Below are positions 45,901-55,320 of a stretch of 64,000 nucleotides of DNA, in pieces. Source of the stretch: Silurus meridionalis (taxonomy: Eukaryota; Chordata; Actinopteri; Siluriformes; Siluridae); NCBI RefSeq assembly GCF_014805685.1, contig NC_060904.1:14303311-14367310 (forward strand), given 5' to 3'. Numbering within the stretch: position 1 is the stretch's first letter; every line of letters begins with the position of its first letter. Made by a program: the position numbers and the translations under genes. Below the pieces are notes generated by a model. The model was given only the letters and a program-made list of their open reading frames with translations, had not been told where the DNA came from and ran no database searches.

Positions 45901-47862
45901 GAGCATAATATGTAGTAATCTACAGGTGATAACAAAAGTTTGTGCACCATCATTTGAAAAAGATGACACCAACAGATCTTATGTTGTTTTTGAATTTGTA
46001 TGTATTTATTTATTTAATGTTACAAATGTACCAATATTAATGAAGGAAAGCGATTAATGATTATTTCCTGTAAAATGTTTTGAACAAAAGTTTGTACACC
46101 ATGATGCCAAAATCCTGACACCAACATAACATTCAAAGAGACTGTCAAAGTCATATTACAACAGTTTCTATATAATTATGGACTTTATCACACCTGTCAG
46201 ATCTCCTGGTTATTTATTTATTACATTTTTTGTCATTTGGTTTTCTTTGGGATTTGCTTTCAACCAAACCAAAAGCCAAAATATTACTTCCACTCTAAAG
46301 TAGCGAAACAGTGTTCCTGTACCTAGTACATGTACATGAAATTCTGTTTAATATATGAACTGTAAAAATAGGTGCAAAAGAGGTACAGATTTTCAGACTC
46401 GGCTGCCTGACATACAGCATGTTAATAGAATAGGTAAACACAGAATCTGTTTTGTGTACTCAAAATCTTTATGGCTACTGCCAGACTGTTAGCATGATGT
46501 AACCCCTTTGAGATGTTTGTTCTAATGATGAGATTTGTCCATCCTTGATAAGAAAGTCGAAATGATTCTGTTCTTATTAGCATGCGGTAAAACAAAAGAA
46601 TCTGACAGAACCCCCTTTGAAGGAAAAATCCACCCTGATTGACTTTCAGATCTTAGAAGTACACGACCTTCAATGGCATTCAAGATTGAATTTAAAATAA
46701 AATTCTAAATTGACCTGGATTCGGTTGCCTTGATTTACCCACAATTCAGTTTGGCTCTCTGCTGATGGTGAAACTAGTGCGAATTCATCTCCTATTGAGG
46801 GTAATGCAGCAGCACTTTTACCTTGTCACCTGCTCAATCGAATCTTCCATAGCTCCAAACTGTCTTTCTAATACTTCAGCAAGCTTGTGGATCGCTTACT
46901 CGTCGATTCAAAACTCACCACAACCGAAATTGTACAGATTTTGATACATTCTTGGGCATCAAATTCAGCCTTTGCTCTAATGTCTTTGGATTTCCCAATA
47001 CTGAGACATTGAACCTCGAAGTAAAATCATGAATGAAAAAATGGTGTTTTTAAAAAAAATAAATATAATGTATGTTGTTTTCTTTGAAATACGATTTTGA
47101 TTCTTGAGAGTCTGGGTTGCAAGTAACAAGGGATGAATTCCTAAAGATTTCCGAACACATTTTAAAGCATCAATTTGACCTCTTTCGCTTTTCTCTCTCT
47201 TTAAATGGATGTTACTCTGAAGGTGACTATTTACAATTGGGGCAAAGTCAAAACAGTGGTAAACAGCCTTAGTGGTTAAGGCGATGGACTATAACATCGG
47301 ACTCGGATCCAAAGGCCGTGAGTCACACACAGCCATGCCAAGCTGCCACTGCTGGGCCCCTGAGCAAGACCCTTAACCCCATAGCTGCTCAGTTGTATAG
47401 ATGGGATAGATGAAAAGAGCAAATTAAGGGCAAGTATCTTTGCATGATATTTGTATTTTTTGTGCATTCACAAGTATCATGCTGCAATACTTGAAAACAT
47501 TCCCATTATATAATTCAGACAACTCTACACCGAGTTTGACGATACTTGCCTTTAATGTCTGCACAGGGAAAAATTAAGTTATTAACACTAACTGTCACAT
47601 CGATAGCATCTGTTGGGTACTATTTTAATTGTATTAACTTTTCGGTATTAAGAATATTCTGCAAAGTGCATCACGTAATCATTTATTGCGATTTGAATAG
47701 TATTTCGATATCTTGCTCAGCTCTCAAGAAATTCTGTTTTGCTTTTTAAATTGGTCAAATACAAGCTACATTTAAATTTTTGGTTATTTTCCTGGTTTTA
47801 AACTGCAGAATATTTTGCTTGGAAGCCCTTGGATTTAAGCTGTCTGAATTTAACCCTTGAGT

Positions 47863-47930
<68 letters not shown>

Positions 47931-50900
47931 GCAGTGGGCTCGGCTACTCTGATCAGTCCGTTAGAACTGATCCGCACTAAGCTGCAGTCAGAGAGGCAGT
48001 CGTACAGAGAGCTGAGTGCCGTGATCCGCTCAGCCATACACATCGAGGGATGGCACACTCTCTGGAGGGGTCTCGGGCCCACGCTGCTCAGGGATGTACC
48101 ATTTTCAGGTAAAACAAATAAAAAGTAACAAATGAGAGAAAGAGAGACATAACAGATTTATGCCCAGATGCCTTCAAAATAATTGAGCCACCCAGAAGCT
48201 GTATATTATTTAGAGCAAACATGAGCTCAAGGACTAGAGCATTTCACAGCCAGGGTCTTACTCACGCATGTAGTGTTCTTTTCAAGGAAAAGTAGATAAG
48301 GCATGTTTAGAATGTCGTTAGAAGTCACCAAATGGCGTCATAGACTTGCTTGTATGTTCGCTGAACCTGCTTGATTGTTTCCTTATAAAAACCTGTAACG
48401 TGGCAGTCAGTTACTTTTGTACTGGAAAATTTTATTTATTTATTTTATTTAAAAAATAATAATGTGTGTGTAATATATATACATCTGCGAAATCTTTTGT
48501 AAAACATTCATTTCACCTCTTCATATCTTTCATATCTTTAAAAATGGATTGTTAGGTGTATTGTTTAAATTGTTAAATGTCTACGCTGCACATTCATCAA
48601 TCACATGCACACAGCACACTTATTATTATTATTATTAGTTCTTGTTTTCGAGGTCACACCCCCAACATGCACTGTGAATTCCTCCATTACATAAGATAAG
48701 ATAAGATAAGATAAACCTTTATTCGTCCCACAGTGGGGAAATTTCTAAAAAGCACGTTCCCTGACCGGGAATCGAACCCGGGCCGCGGCGGTGAGAGCGC
48801 CGAATCCTAACCACTAGACCACCAGGGAATAACACTGATACATAACACTGATAATTTCTTGAATTCTGCACATAAAATAATGTCAAAAAACTGCAATATT
48901 GGTGAGTATTTACATAAATTTTTACATACATTTATGTTTAAAACATACTTGTGTAAGCTCTTGTGCAACAGAATTAGACTTCCGGTAACAATTTTGTCAC
49001 TTTTCAAAAACTGTTATTTTGCATGCCTGTCAGCTTATAACCAAACAAAATGTTTGTATACTGTAGTTTTGATTTCCCTAATGTCTAATCAATTCCTGTA
49101 CATTCCCCAGACCAGTTTCCCTAGTTCCCATGGAAAGTTTCCAGAAATTTACTGGAAATTTTCCACTCCTTTGCAACCCTATTCCTTGCGATGTGATGCT
49201 CAATAAGATGCTGCTATTAAAAACAAATAAATATAAAAAACAAAAGCAGAAATCTTCAAACTGGTGGTTTTAGGTTTAAACATATTCATAAAAAATTTAC
49301 CTTAATTCCTACTGCACTCCAAATTCAGCATAATCGCTGTTCTAGCAGTGTTTTGATTTATCATTGCTGTCTAAAATTTAAAGTAGTGTTTCGAGGCTAT
49401 TTGTTTTCATTATACTCCCCAATTTTCCCTATTATGCTGTAGCATGCTAATCTGGCACCATGTGCCTACTCTCCTTTCAGCCATGTACTGGTACAACTAT
49501 GAGAAAGGTAAAACCTTCCTGTGTCACTACAACAAGACGAATGAGCCGACCTTCAGCATCGCTTTCATCTCAGGAGCAGTGTCTGGCTCTGTGAGTCTGC
49601 GCTGTATACTATACAATAAGTACCTTAATATATACCACAAATAAAAATGTATAGATCTACAATTGATTGTATTTGAATTTGGATCTGGTTTCTGCCAATC
49701 ATTTGGCAGTAGCACGATTCATAAAAAAATATGCATATTCATCTCAAGGGCTTCAGTTCAAGTCAATAACAAGATGGGGGAAATGGTGGGCTGGTAGCTT
49801 GAGTATTTATGAAAGTGCTGATCATTTGGAACTCTTTCCAAATGCATAACAATTCACTTACACTTATATATCCAGTGGGTGGAAGTGCTTTATTTTTGGG
49901 GAAAAAAAAATGGCTGGACTGAATTAAGCTGATAGGAAGGTCACTTTAATTCAAATAACAACATGTGGTGAGCAGAAAAGCAACTCAGAATGTCAAACCT
50001 TGATATGGAAAGGATCATCTGGGTGCCCAGATCAGGTTTTACTCCAGTCAGCATGTTTGGTTTAAACATACAGACCAAATAATTTTTTATTTATTTATTG
50101 AATGATTAATTGAAGGGCGAGACTAGAGAGTAGCACAAAGATGGCTTGTTTTTCTTGGATCTCTGCTCAGTGACCATCAAAAAAAACAAAAAACTTAATA
50201 GCCCTGCCACAAAATCATTTTGTTTGTCTAAACTTGTCCTTTGTTGACTGTCTTATTTATTCATTGTTGTTGTTCCTCTTTCTCGTCAGATTGCATCAAT
50301 TGTAACACTGCCGTTTGACGTGGTGAAGACCAGAAGGCAGGTGGAACTGGGTGAACTGCAAGCTAGAAAATGTAAGCTATTGATCAACTAACTGCCTGTT
50401 AACAGGAAATGGTTGCACAAAAGCTGTTTATTGGTTGAGCGCTCTATTCAAATGAATAACGTGTGCGTTTGCTTATGCAGTGTCGCCTCAAGCCTCGTCC
50501 TCAACCTATATGGTGATGAAAAGGATCGTGGCAGAGAGTGGCATCAAAGGACTCTTCGCAGGTAAGAGTTACTATACAAAATCACAGGAAAGATAGTTTA
50601 TATTTTTATGGACTTTCATTTTAGAATTATTCGAGGCTGATCATTAAGCAAAATTGGTTTATATTTGTAAGAATATATTTCTTATCATATTTGTTAGATC
50701 TTTAATGGTTATATAAGTGGACTTTAAAAATTTTTTACTCTTTCACCCAACCCCACCACCGTTCGCACTTATGCACATAAAGCTCCCCCCTGACCCTATA
50801 GTGGTTAAATTAGAGCTAGCATTAACATGATAATAAGATGACAAGACTCTCAGTATCATCTGACCATTCAACTGCCTGAAAGACAAGTAATAACACACAC

Positions 50901-51639
50901 ACTGATCTACCAATTATAATTTCACAGACTTCATGATCATATTCAAGAGTGCCTTCAATAGCTCTTTCTTGCTAACATTCAAAAACAAGCTTAACAAGCG
51001 GAGACATTTTGCCTGTACCAATTTATGAAAGTGATTGTTTGACTTTACTAACCTGGTTCCCTTAATAATGTATAACAAACGTGTAAAACATAACATGTCA
51101 CCTTGATTAATTAGGTGAAGCAGGCCATTGAAACAATTAAAAATCTTTTTATTCAGATTTCATGTACATAGTTATCGAGGAGCAACCTTTCTAATTCTGC
51201 TTTCAGTTAAATTGATCAGGACAAATGAATTTATCATGGAAATGCTGTCTTTTTAGAAAGTATTTTTCTCCTGAACACGATTTTAGCCCATTAATTTCAT
51301 TCTTAAACAAACTCTGACAGGGGAGGAGAGTTGTGGAGTATAAAATGGCTGACAGATGGGTCATGTAAACACAAACAAGCACTCCAAAGCTGAGCTAATT
51401 TTTTCAAATGGGGTTTCTCAAAAAACTTGTCTGAGGACATAAATAAAACAATGATTATTTTCACGTTTCAGTGTTTTTAATGTAATTCAAAGTCATCATT
51501 GTCATTAAATGTGATCCTATTTGAAAATACAGGGAAGGTTATCTTCAGAGTTGCTAATATAGTGGAAAACCATATCAGGGTTCGTGCTGTACATCTTTTA
51601 TTCAGCTTCATATTTAAATTTTTCTCCTTCTGTTTCTGT

Positions 51640-51690
<51 letters not shown>

Positions 51691-51829
51691 AGGTTTCATG
51701 CCCCGGCTGATAAAAGTGGCTCCAGCCTGTGCTATAATGATAAGCACTTATGAGTTTGGCAAGGCCTTCTTCCGCAAACAGAACCAAGAGAACAGACAAG
51801 TTCTTACACTGCACACCACCAAAACTTAA
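42833..51829 (+). CDS. slc25a40: SLC25A40 mitochondrial carrier
   Basis: Ten coding exons join in phase: 42833-42926, 44595-44654, 44733-44839, 44934-45001, 45174-45298, 47935-48108, 49481-49590, 50290-50371, 50481-50561 and 51693-51829. They total 1038 bases, 345 residues plus stop (human 338). The three carrier signatures are PLDVIK (34-39), PLELIR (160-165) and PFDVVK (254-259), one per repeat of the six-helix inner-membrane fold. SLC25A39 and SLC25A40 are linked in the literature to mitochondrial glutathione import. Four cysteines, C54, C58, C66 and C68, sit in the first matrix loop, which in SLC25A39 is reported as an iron-sulfur regulatory site. SLC25A40 rather than A39 is called because the A39-specific loop insertion is absent and [19 protein letters not shown] fits A40. 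Confidence 0.96.
42958..42983 (+). repeat. (TTA)n microsatellite
   Basis: About eight TTA units, 30 bases after the slc25a40 C1 donor. Confidence 0.9.
43440..44040 (+). repeat. Dispersed repeat copy 1 (AAAAGTTTGTGCACC family)
   Basis: Contains GGTGAAGCAAGATGATAAGA, then AAATGTTTGTGCCCCCATAC, then GCAAAAGTTTGTGCACCTTC, and ends CACTTGTCAGATCTCCTG. The same blocks in the same order form copy 2 at 45620-46205. Confidence 0.8.
44595..44654 (+). CDS. slc25a40: slc25a40 coding exon C2
   Basis: 60 bases encoding [20 protein letters not shown] with a split first codon; carries the first carrier signature. Acceptor ATACAG, donor GTACTT; the next intron is only 78 bases. Confidence 0.95.
44733..44839 (+). 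CDS. slc25a40: slc25a40 coding exon C3 (cysteine loop)
   Basis: 107 bases encoding [20 protein letters not shown] then [14 protein letters not shown]. Contains C54, C58, C66 and C68. Donor GTGAGA, following intron 94 bases. Confidence 0.96.
44934..45001 (+). CDS. slc25a40: slc25a40 coding exon C4
   Basis: 68 bases encoding [20 protein letters not shown] then PTL. The donor is GTTCGT, a weak match to consensus, but phase 2 and protein continuity into C5 require it. Confidence 0.9.
45174..45298 (+). CDS. slc25a40: slc25a40 coding exon C5
   Basis: 125 bases encoding [17 protein letters not shown] and [17 protein letters not shown]. Acceptor TCCACAG, donor GTAACT. Confidence 0.96.
45400..46205 (+). 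repeat. Dispersed repeat copy 2 with inverted arm
   Basis: The direct copy runs about 45620-46205. Just before it (45460-45530) GCGCAAACTTTTGCACTTAA and ATCATCTTGCATCACCT are the reverse complement of blocks in the copy, so the region can fold back on itself. Confidence 0.8.
47264..47420 (+). mobile_element. tRNA-derived SINE (tRNA-Ser/Leu-like head)
   Basis: Head CTTAGTGGTTAAGGCGATGG resembles the D-arm of tRNA-Ser. It is followed by GCCACTGCTGGGCCCCTGAG and CTCAGTTGTATAGATG, as in other fish SINE copies. The usual tail is missing. Confidence 0.7.
47865..47929 (+). repeat. (TG)n at the slc25a40 C6 acceptor
   Basis: Perfect 65-base array ending in T-GCAG and then the exon. Confidence 0.97.
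47935..48108 (+). CDS. slc25a40: slc25a40 coding exon C6
   Basis: 174 bases encoding [18 protein letters not shown] through [13 protein letters not shown]; carries the second carrier signature. A 65-base (TG)n array ends five bases before the exon, where the pyrimidine tract should be. Confidence 0.96.
48698..48756 (-). mobile_element. LINE-type 3' tail fused to tRNA-Glu (SINE-like tail)
   Basis: On the minus strand the tRNA is followed by a T run, a segment AAATTTCCCCACTGTGGGAC, then AATAAAGG and tandem TTATC units. Such tails close LINE and SINE copies in fish and end in short tandem repeats. The unit as a whole therefore looks like a tRNA-derived SINE. No clear target-site duplication was found. 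Confidence 0.55.
48757..48828 (-). tRNA. tRNA-Glu (anticodon CTC)
   Basis: 72 bases on the minus strand fold as a full cloverleaf. The acceptor stem pairs TCCCTGG with TCAGGGA (one G-T pair) and the discriminator is A. Box A reads TGGTCTAGTGG. The anticodon stem CGGCG/CGCCG closes the loop CTCTCAC, giving anticodon CTC. The T arm is CCGGG-TTCGATT-CCCGG, which is box B. It matches the vertebrate tRNA-Glu(CTC) sequence as I know it, without visible mutation. A T5 run (48747-48751 on the plus strand as A5) follows as a pol III terminator. It lies antisense in a slc25a40 intron. The LINE-like tail after it means it may be a retroposed copy rather than an ancestral gene. Confidence 0.9.
49481..49590 (+). 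CDS. slc25a40: slc25a40 coding exon C7
   Basis: 110 bases encoding [14 protein letters not shown] and [13 protein letters not shown]. Acceptor CCTTTCAG, donor GTGAGT, ends in phase 0. Confidence 0.96.
49591..50289 (+). other. slc25a40 intron after C7
   Basis: 0.7 kb intron between C7 and C8. No gene, RNA or mobile element recognised. Confidence 0.55.
50290..50371 (+). CDS. slc25a40: slc25a40 coding exon C8
   Basis: 82 bases encoding [19 protein letters not shown] then LGELQARK; third carrier signature. Acceptor TCGTCAG, donor GTAAGC. Confidence 0.96.
50481..50561 (+). CDS. slc25a40: slc25a40 coding exon C9
   Basis: 81 bases encoding [19 protein letters not shown] then LFA. Acceptor TATGCAG, donor GTAAGA; upstream intron only 109 bases. 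Confidence 0.96.
50562..51692 (+). other. slc25a40 intron after C9
   Basis: 1.1 kb intron. Nothing recognisable apart from the (CT)n tract that closes it. Confidence 0.55.
51647..51690 (+). repeat. (CT)n at the slc25a40 C10 acceptor
   Basis: The array forms the whole pyrimidine tract of this acceptor. Confidence 0.97.
51693..51829 (+). CDS. slc25a40: slc25a40 coding exon C10 and stop
   Basis: 137 bases encoding [20 protein letters not shown] and [11 protein letters not shown], stop TAA at 51827-51829. The acceptor follows a (CT)n array directly (51647-51690). Confidence 0.96.
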
Positions 51830-52125
51830 TCACTCCATCTGTCACACACTTTCAGTAACTTAAAAACACACATTTGCTTTAGCTATCTAAAATCAATGTA
51901 CAAATACTCTTTTTTTAAAAGTCCTTTTTTTTTTTTTTTTTTTTTTTTTTAATGATGAATCAAGAATAAGCTAAACAATGGCCTTTTGCCAGTAAATTCC
52001 GTCTAAAGAGATTTTGACACCCCACATATCCTCATGTACCACTCAGATTAACCTGCATGGTGTGTGTGTGAATTCCACAGCAATAGGAAAATACACTGTG
52101 AATAAAAACTTGCTGTATTTAAAGG
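51830..52125 (+). other. slc25a40: Probable slc25a40 3' UTR with poly(A) signal
   Basis: AATAAA at 52101-52106 lies about 270 bases after the stop codon and is the first good poly(A) signal. A T run of about 24 lies at 51927-51950. Confidence 0.6.
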
Positions 52126-54539
52126 TTAGTTATTTTATGTCCAGGTTTGTTGTATTAGCTGTATTGCCAATTCCTCTTATGCTTTTATAGAATTCTTCTT
52201 GCGAAGATCATGTTTTTTATCGCTTGTAGGTCTGAAGGTGGGTTTCGTTTCATGTTTAAGTGCGTTTAGTTTAATTGATTAAAGAATTCAATGTTGTGAA
52301 CGATATTAGATTGACCCGTCTCAATCCTTTTTGTTTTTTATATCAATAATGTTCCATTTACTTATAGATTCGGGTTTGATATTTGCGGTTTAGCTTAGAA
52401 TGTAATATATTTCGGGTTTTGGAGGGGCATTATGTGGCTTAATGTACCAAAACATAACCAGACCAAACAATACCAAGTCTATCAAACCTGTCATAAAAAT
52501 CAGTTCTAAAGAATGTAATACAATGTAAAGTGTATAGAAACACTTTAATTTCCAACTTTAGTCTACTATTAAAATATGACTTGTATAAATTCATTAAATG
52601 TTAATATTTTACCATTATAATTGTTTATGATGAGGAAAGCTCAAATGTACATTCTTTTTTGTTTAGGGGCCATTTTTTGGCAGTTGACCATCAATATCCT
52701 GTTATACTATGATATACCTATTTAGACATTTTTGCAGGCACACAGTCCTGAATGACCCTGCTGGGGGAAAAAAATACATACTATTACAAAGATTTTAATA
52801 GTTTTCACTACAGATATCATCAGGCATAAACTATTAATGCTAAGTATGTTCCATCAGGTAGTGTGTTTGTGTACATCATTAAATGATCAATCAATGAAAC
52901 CATTGAACAATCATACCAAAGATATGCTAATGTTCCTTACTCGTATCCACTTGACACCAACATGTGCTTTACAAGTTGCCAAAGGGGGTCTCTTGGTCCC
53001 TAATGGTTTCCCTTAGATATAGAATGCCACTAATAAAATGCAACAAAATATTATAGAGGCCCACCAAGACTAGTGGTTTCCATTTGAACCAACACAATCT
53101 CTGTTACAACTATTAAAACCATTGCAACCTCGATGAGGAACATTTGGAATATCAGGTTAAAAGTATTGTATTATTAAAATAGTATGCTTTGATACCTAGT
53201 TTTATCTCTCCATTACCTTGTTTTATAAAAATTATTTTTTTAAATCAAAGTTCAAAATCAATGATTAACATGAATATAGCCATATGGGATTTTACAGTAT
53301 CAGGAATAATACTGTAGGTTTTACTATATTATTGCAATATTATCACAGCAATGTTACTAATGCTATCAAAAGGTAACGTATTTGTATTCTTATAGATTCC
53401 TATTTAATTGATTATCATTTAAATTGCCAGCATTAAAAATATTTCCGCAGAATGCCAAAGGTGCTACAGTTTCAATGTAAAAATTTAATTCAAACGTTAT
53501 TGGCTACACAAATCGCACTGTGACATTGGCAACAACCAAGAAACCAAAAACAACAATAGTGGCTTTGGGAAAAAATGAAATTTATTGGTTCTATTTTGGA
53601 ATGTAATCAAGTGTACAGTATAAAAAATGCACAATCAATCAATTGCAAGCAATTTTCATTTATGTAAAATGCCATGGCTAACGGATGTACAGAAATAAAG
53701 TGCGAAAATATTGTCTCATTGCTTGCGACCCTGTTTAGCTTATAAATATAATGGTGAACTGTAATGAAGGAACTTTTTTTACGTCTTGGACTCCATCTTC
53801 ATTTAACAGCCATTAATTATGTTTGGTGGCTCGAGAAGTTAAAGCAGACACAGTATATAAAATTGCAACCAAAATAAAAAATAAACCCCACTTGTACTTT
53901 TGAATCTACAATTTATTTAACTTGTTGCCATTTTAGATTTTAATATTTGATAGTCTTGCTTTTTTTCTGTATTATGAATTAGAATATGTCATCATCATCA
54001 TGCTTGATCTATAATCTGTCCAGTGAAGGCCAGTGGGATGCAATTAGTGTTGTGTTCTTTATCAAGTTATTTGTGTAGTTAAATACAAATATAAATTTGT
54101 AAATATAACTAGCTAAAAATGAAACCCATCAAACACAGGAAAAACCCAGAAAAAGGTTCTAGATTTTTAAGTGTTCTGCATGGGTGATACCCATAAATGA
54201 GAATTTGGTCGCATTTCCTTTTATGTAGCAATCGAAAACATTTTTAAAAAGTTTCCTGTTCACCCCATAAATAGGTACAATGAACAAAAACAATAATAAA
54301 TAATAATTATCTTATGCCTGCTGGGATTCGTGTTCCAGTAATCCACAATGCTCTTGATTATTGTGTGACAAAAGTTATTTGGACAGATAGGACAGAACTT
54401 TCTTTTCATATAATGAACTCTGTTTCAAACAAGCTGGTTAGCATAGAACAAGTTACAAGGGGACAAAAGAATCAACTAACTGGAATACACAACGAATCCA
54501 AATATGCTAATAAAACCACACCAAAAGCAACCAGGCGTG

Positions 54540-55320
54540 AGATTTGTCATTATATTTTAGCTAGTCGCTCATATTCTCATTTAGCTAATCCTTTGTATTC
54601 TCTTTATGCAAGTTTCTCATGATCTCTTTTAGAAAGTCCTTCACATTGCTAATCCCTCACATTCACTTTTGGCTAGTCCTTCATATTCACTTTTAGTCGG
54701 TCCTCTCACTTTCTCTTTTAGTCTGTCCCTTACTTTCTCTTTTAACAAATTCCTTACCTTCACTTCAAGCAAGTCCTTCACTTTCTCTTTTAAAAAGTCC
54801 CTCACATTGTCAATCCCTCACATTCTTTCAGCCTGTCCACTTACTTTCTCTTTTAGCTAGTCCCTCACTTTCTCTTTAAGCTAGTCCCTCACTTTTGCTT
54901 TAAGCTAGCCCCTCACTTTCTCTTTAGGCTAGTCCCTCACTTTTGCTTTAAGCTAGTCCCTCACTTTCTCTTTAAGCTAGTCCCTCACTTTCTCTTTAAG
55001 CTAGTCCCTCACTTTCACTTTAAGCTAGCCCCTCACTTTCACTTTAAGCTAGCCCCTCACTTTCTCTTCTAGCAAGTCCTTCACACTGCAGAACCTTCAC
55101 ATTCTCTTTAAGCTATTCTTTCACTTTCTCACTAAGCTAGTGCTTCACATTTACTTTCTCTTTTAGCCTGTCCCTCTAGCTAGTCCCTTAAATGATTTTT
55201 CTGCTATTCATTCACAGTCTCTTTTAGCTATTCCTTCACATTCTCTTTAATCTAGTTTTATCTAGTCCCTCATATGTTCTTTTCCTTAGTCCTTCATATT
55301 CTCTAAGTTAGCTTGTTAGA
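54540..55320 (+). repeat. Minisatellite, unit about 24 bp
   Basis: Tandem variants of CTAGTCCCTCACTTTCTC plus TTTAAG. Copies are most regular at 54850-55060 and diverge outward on both sides. Lies between slc25a40 and rundc3b, possibly in the rundc3b 3' UTR. Confidence 0.85.

Larger units (their letters stand above)
45299..47934 (+). other. slc25a40 intron after C5
   Basis: Contains an inverted arm (about 45400-45530) and the second direct copy (about 45620-46205) of the AAAAGTTTGTGCACC repeat, a repeat-like stretch at 46620-46990, a tRNA-derived SINE (47264-47420) and the (TG)n acceptor tract. Confidence 0.65.
48109..49480 (+). other. slc25a40 intron after C6
   Basis: Holds the antisense tRNA-Glu with its LINE-like tail (48698-48828). 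The rest is AT-rich and unremarkable. Confidence 0.65.

Noticed and set aside
42833..51829. Calling the carrier SLC25A39
   Set aside because: The A39-specific loop insertion after the first signature is absent, the loop spelling fits A40, and the neighbours are those of the 7q21 block.
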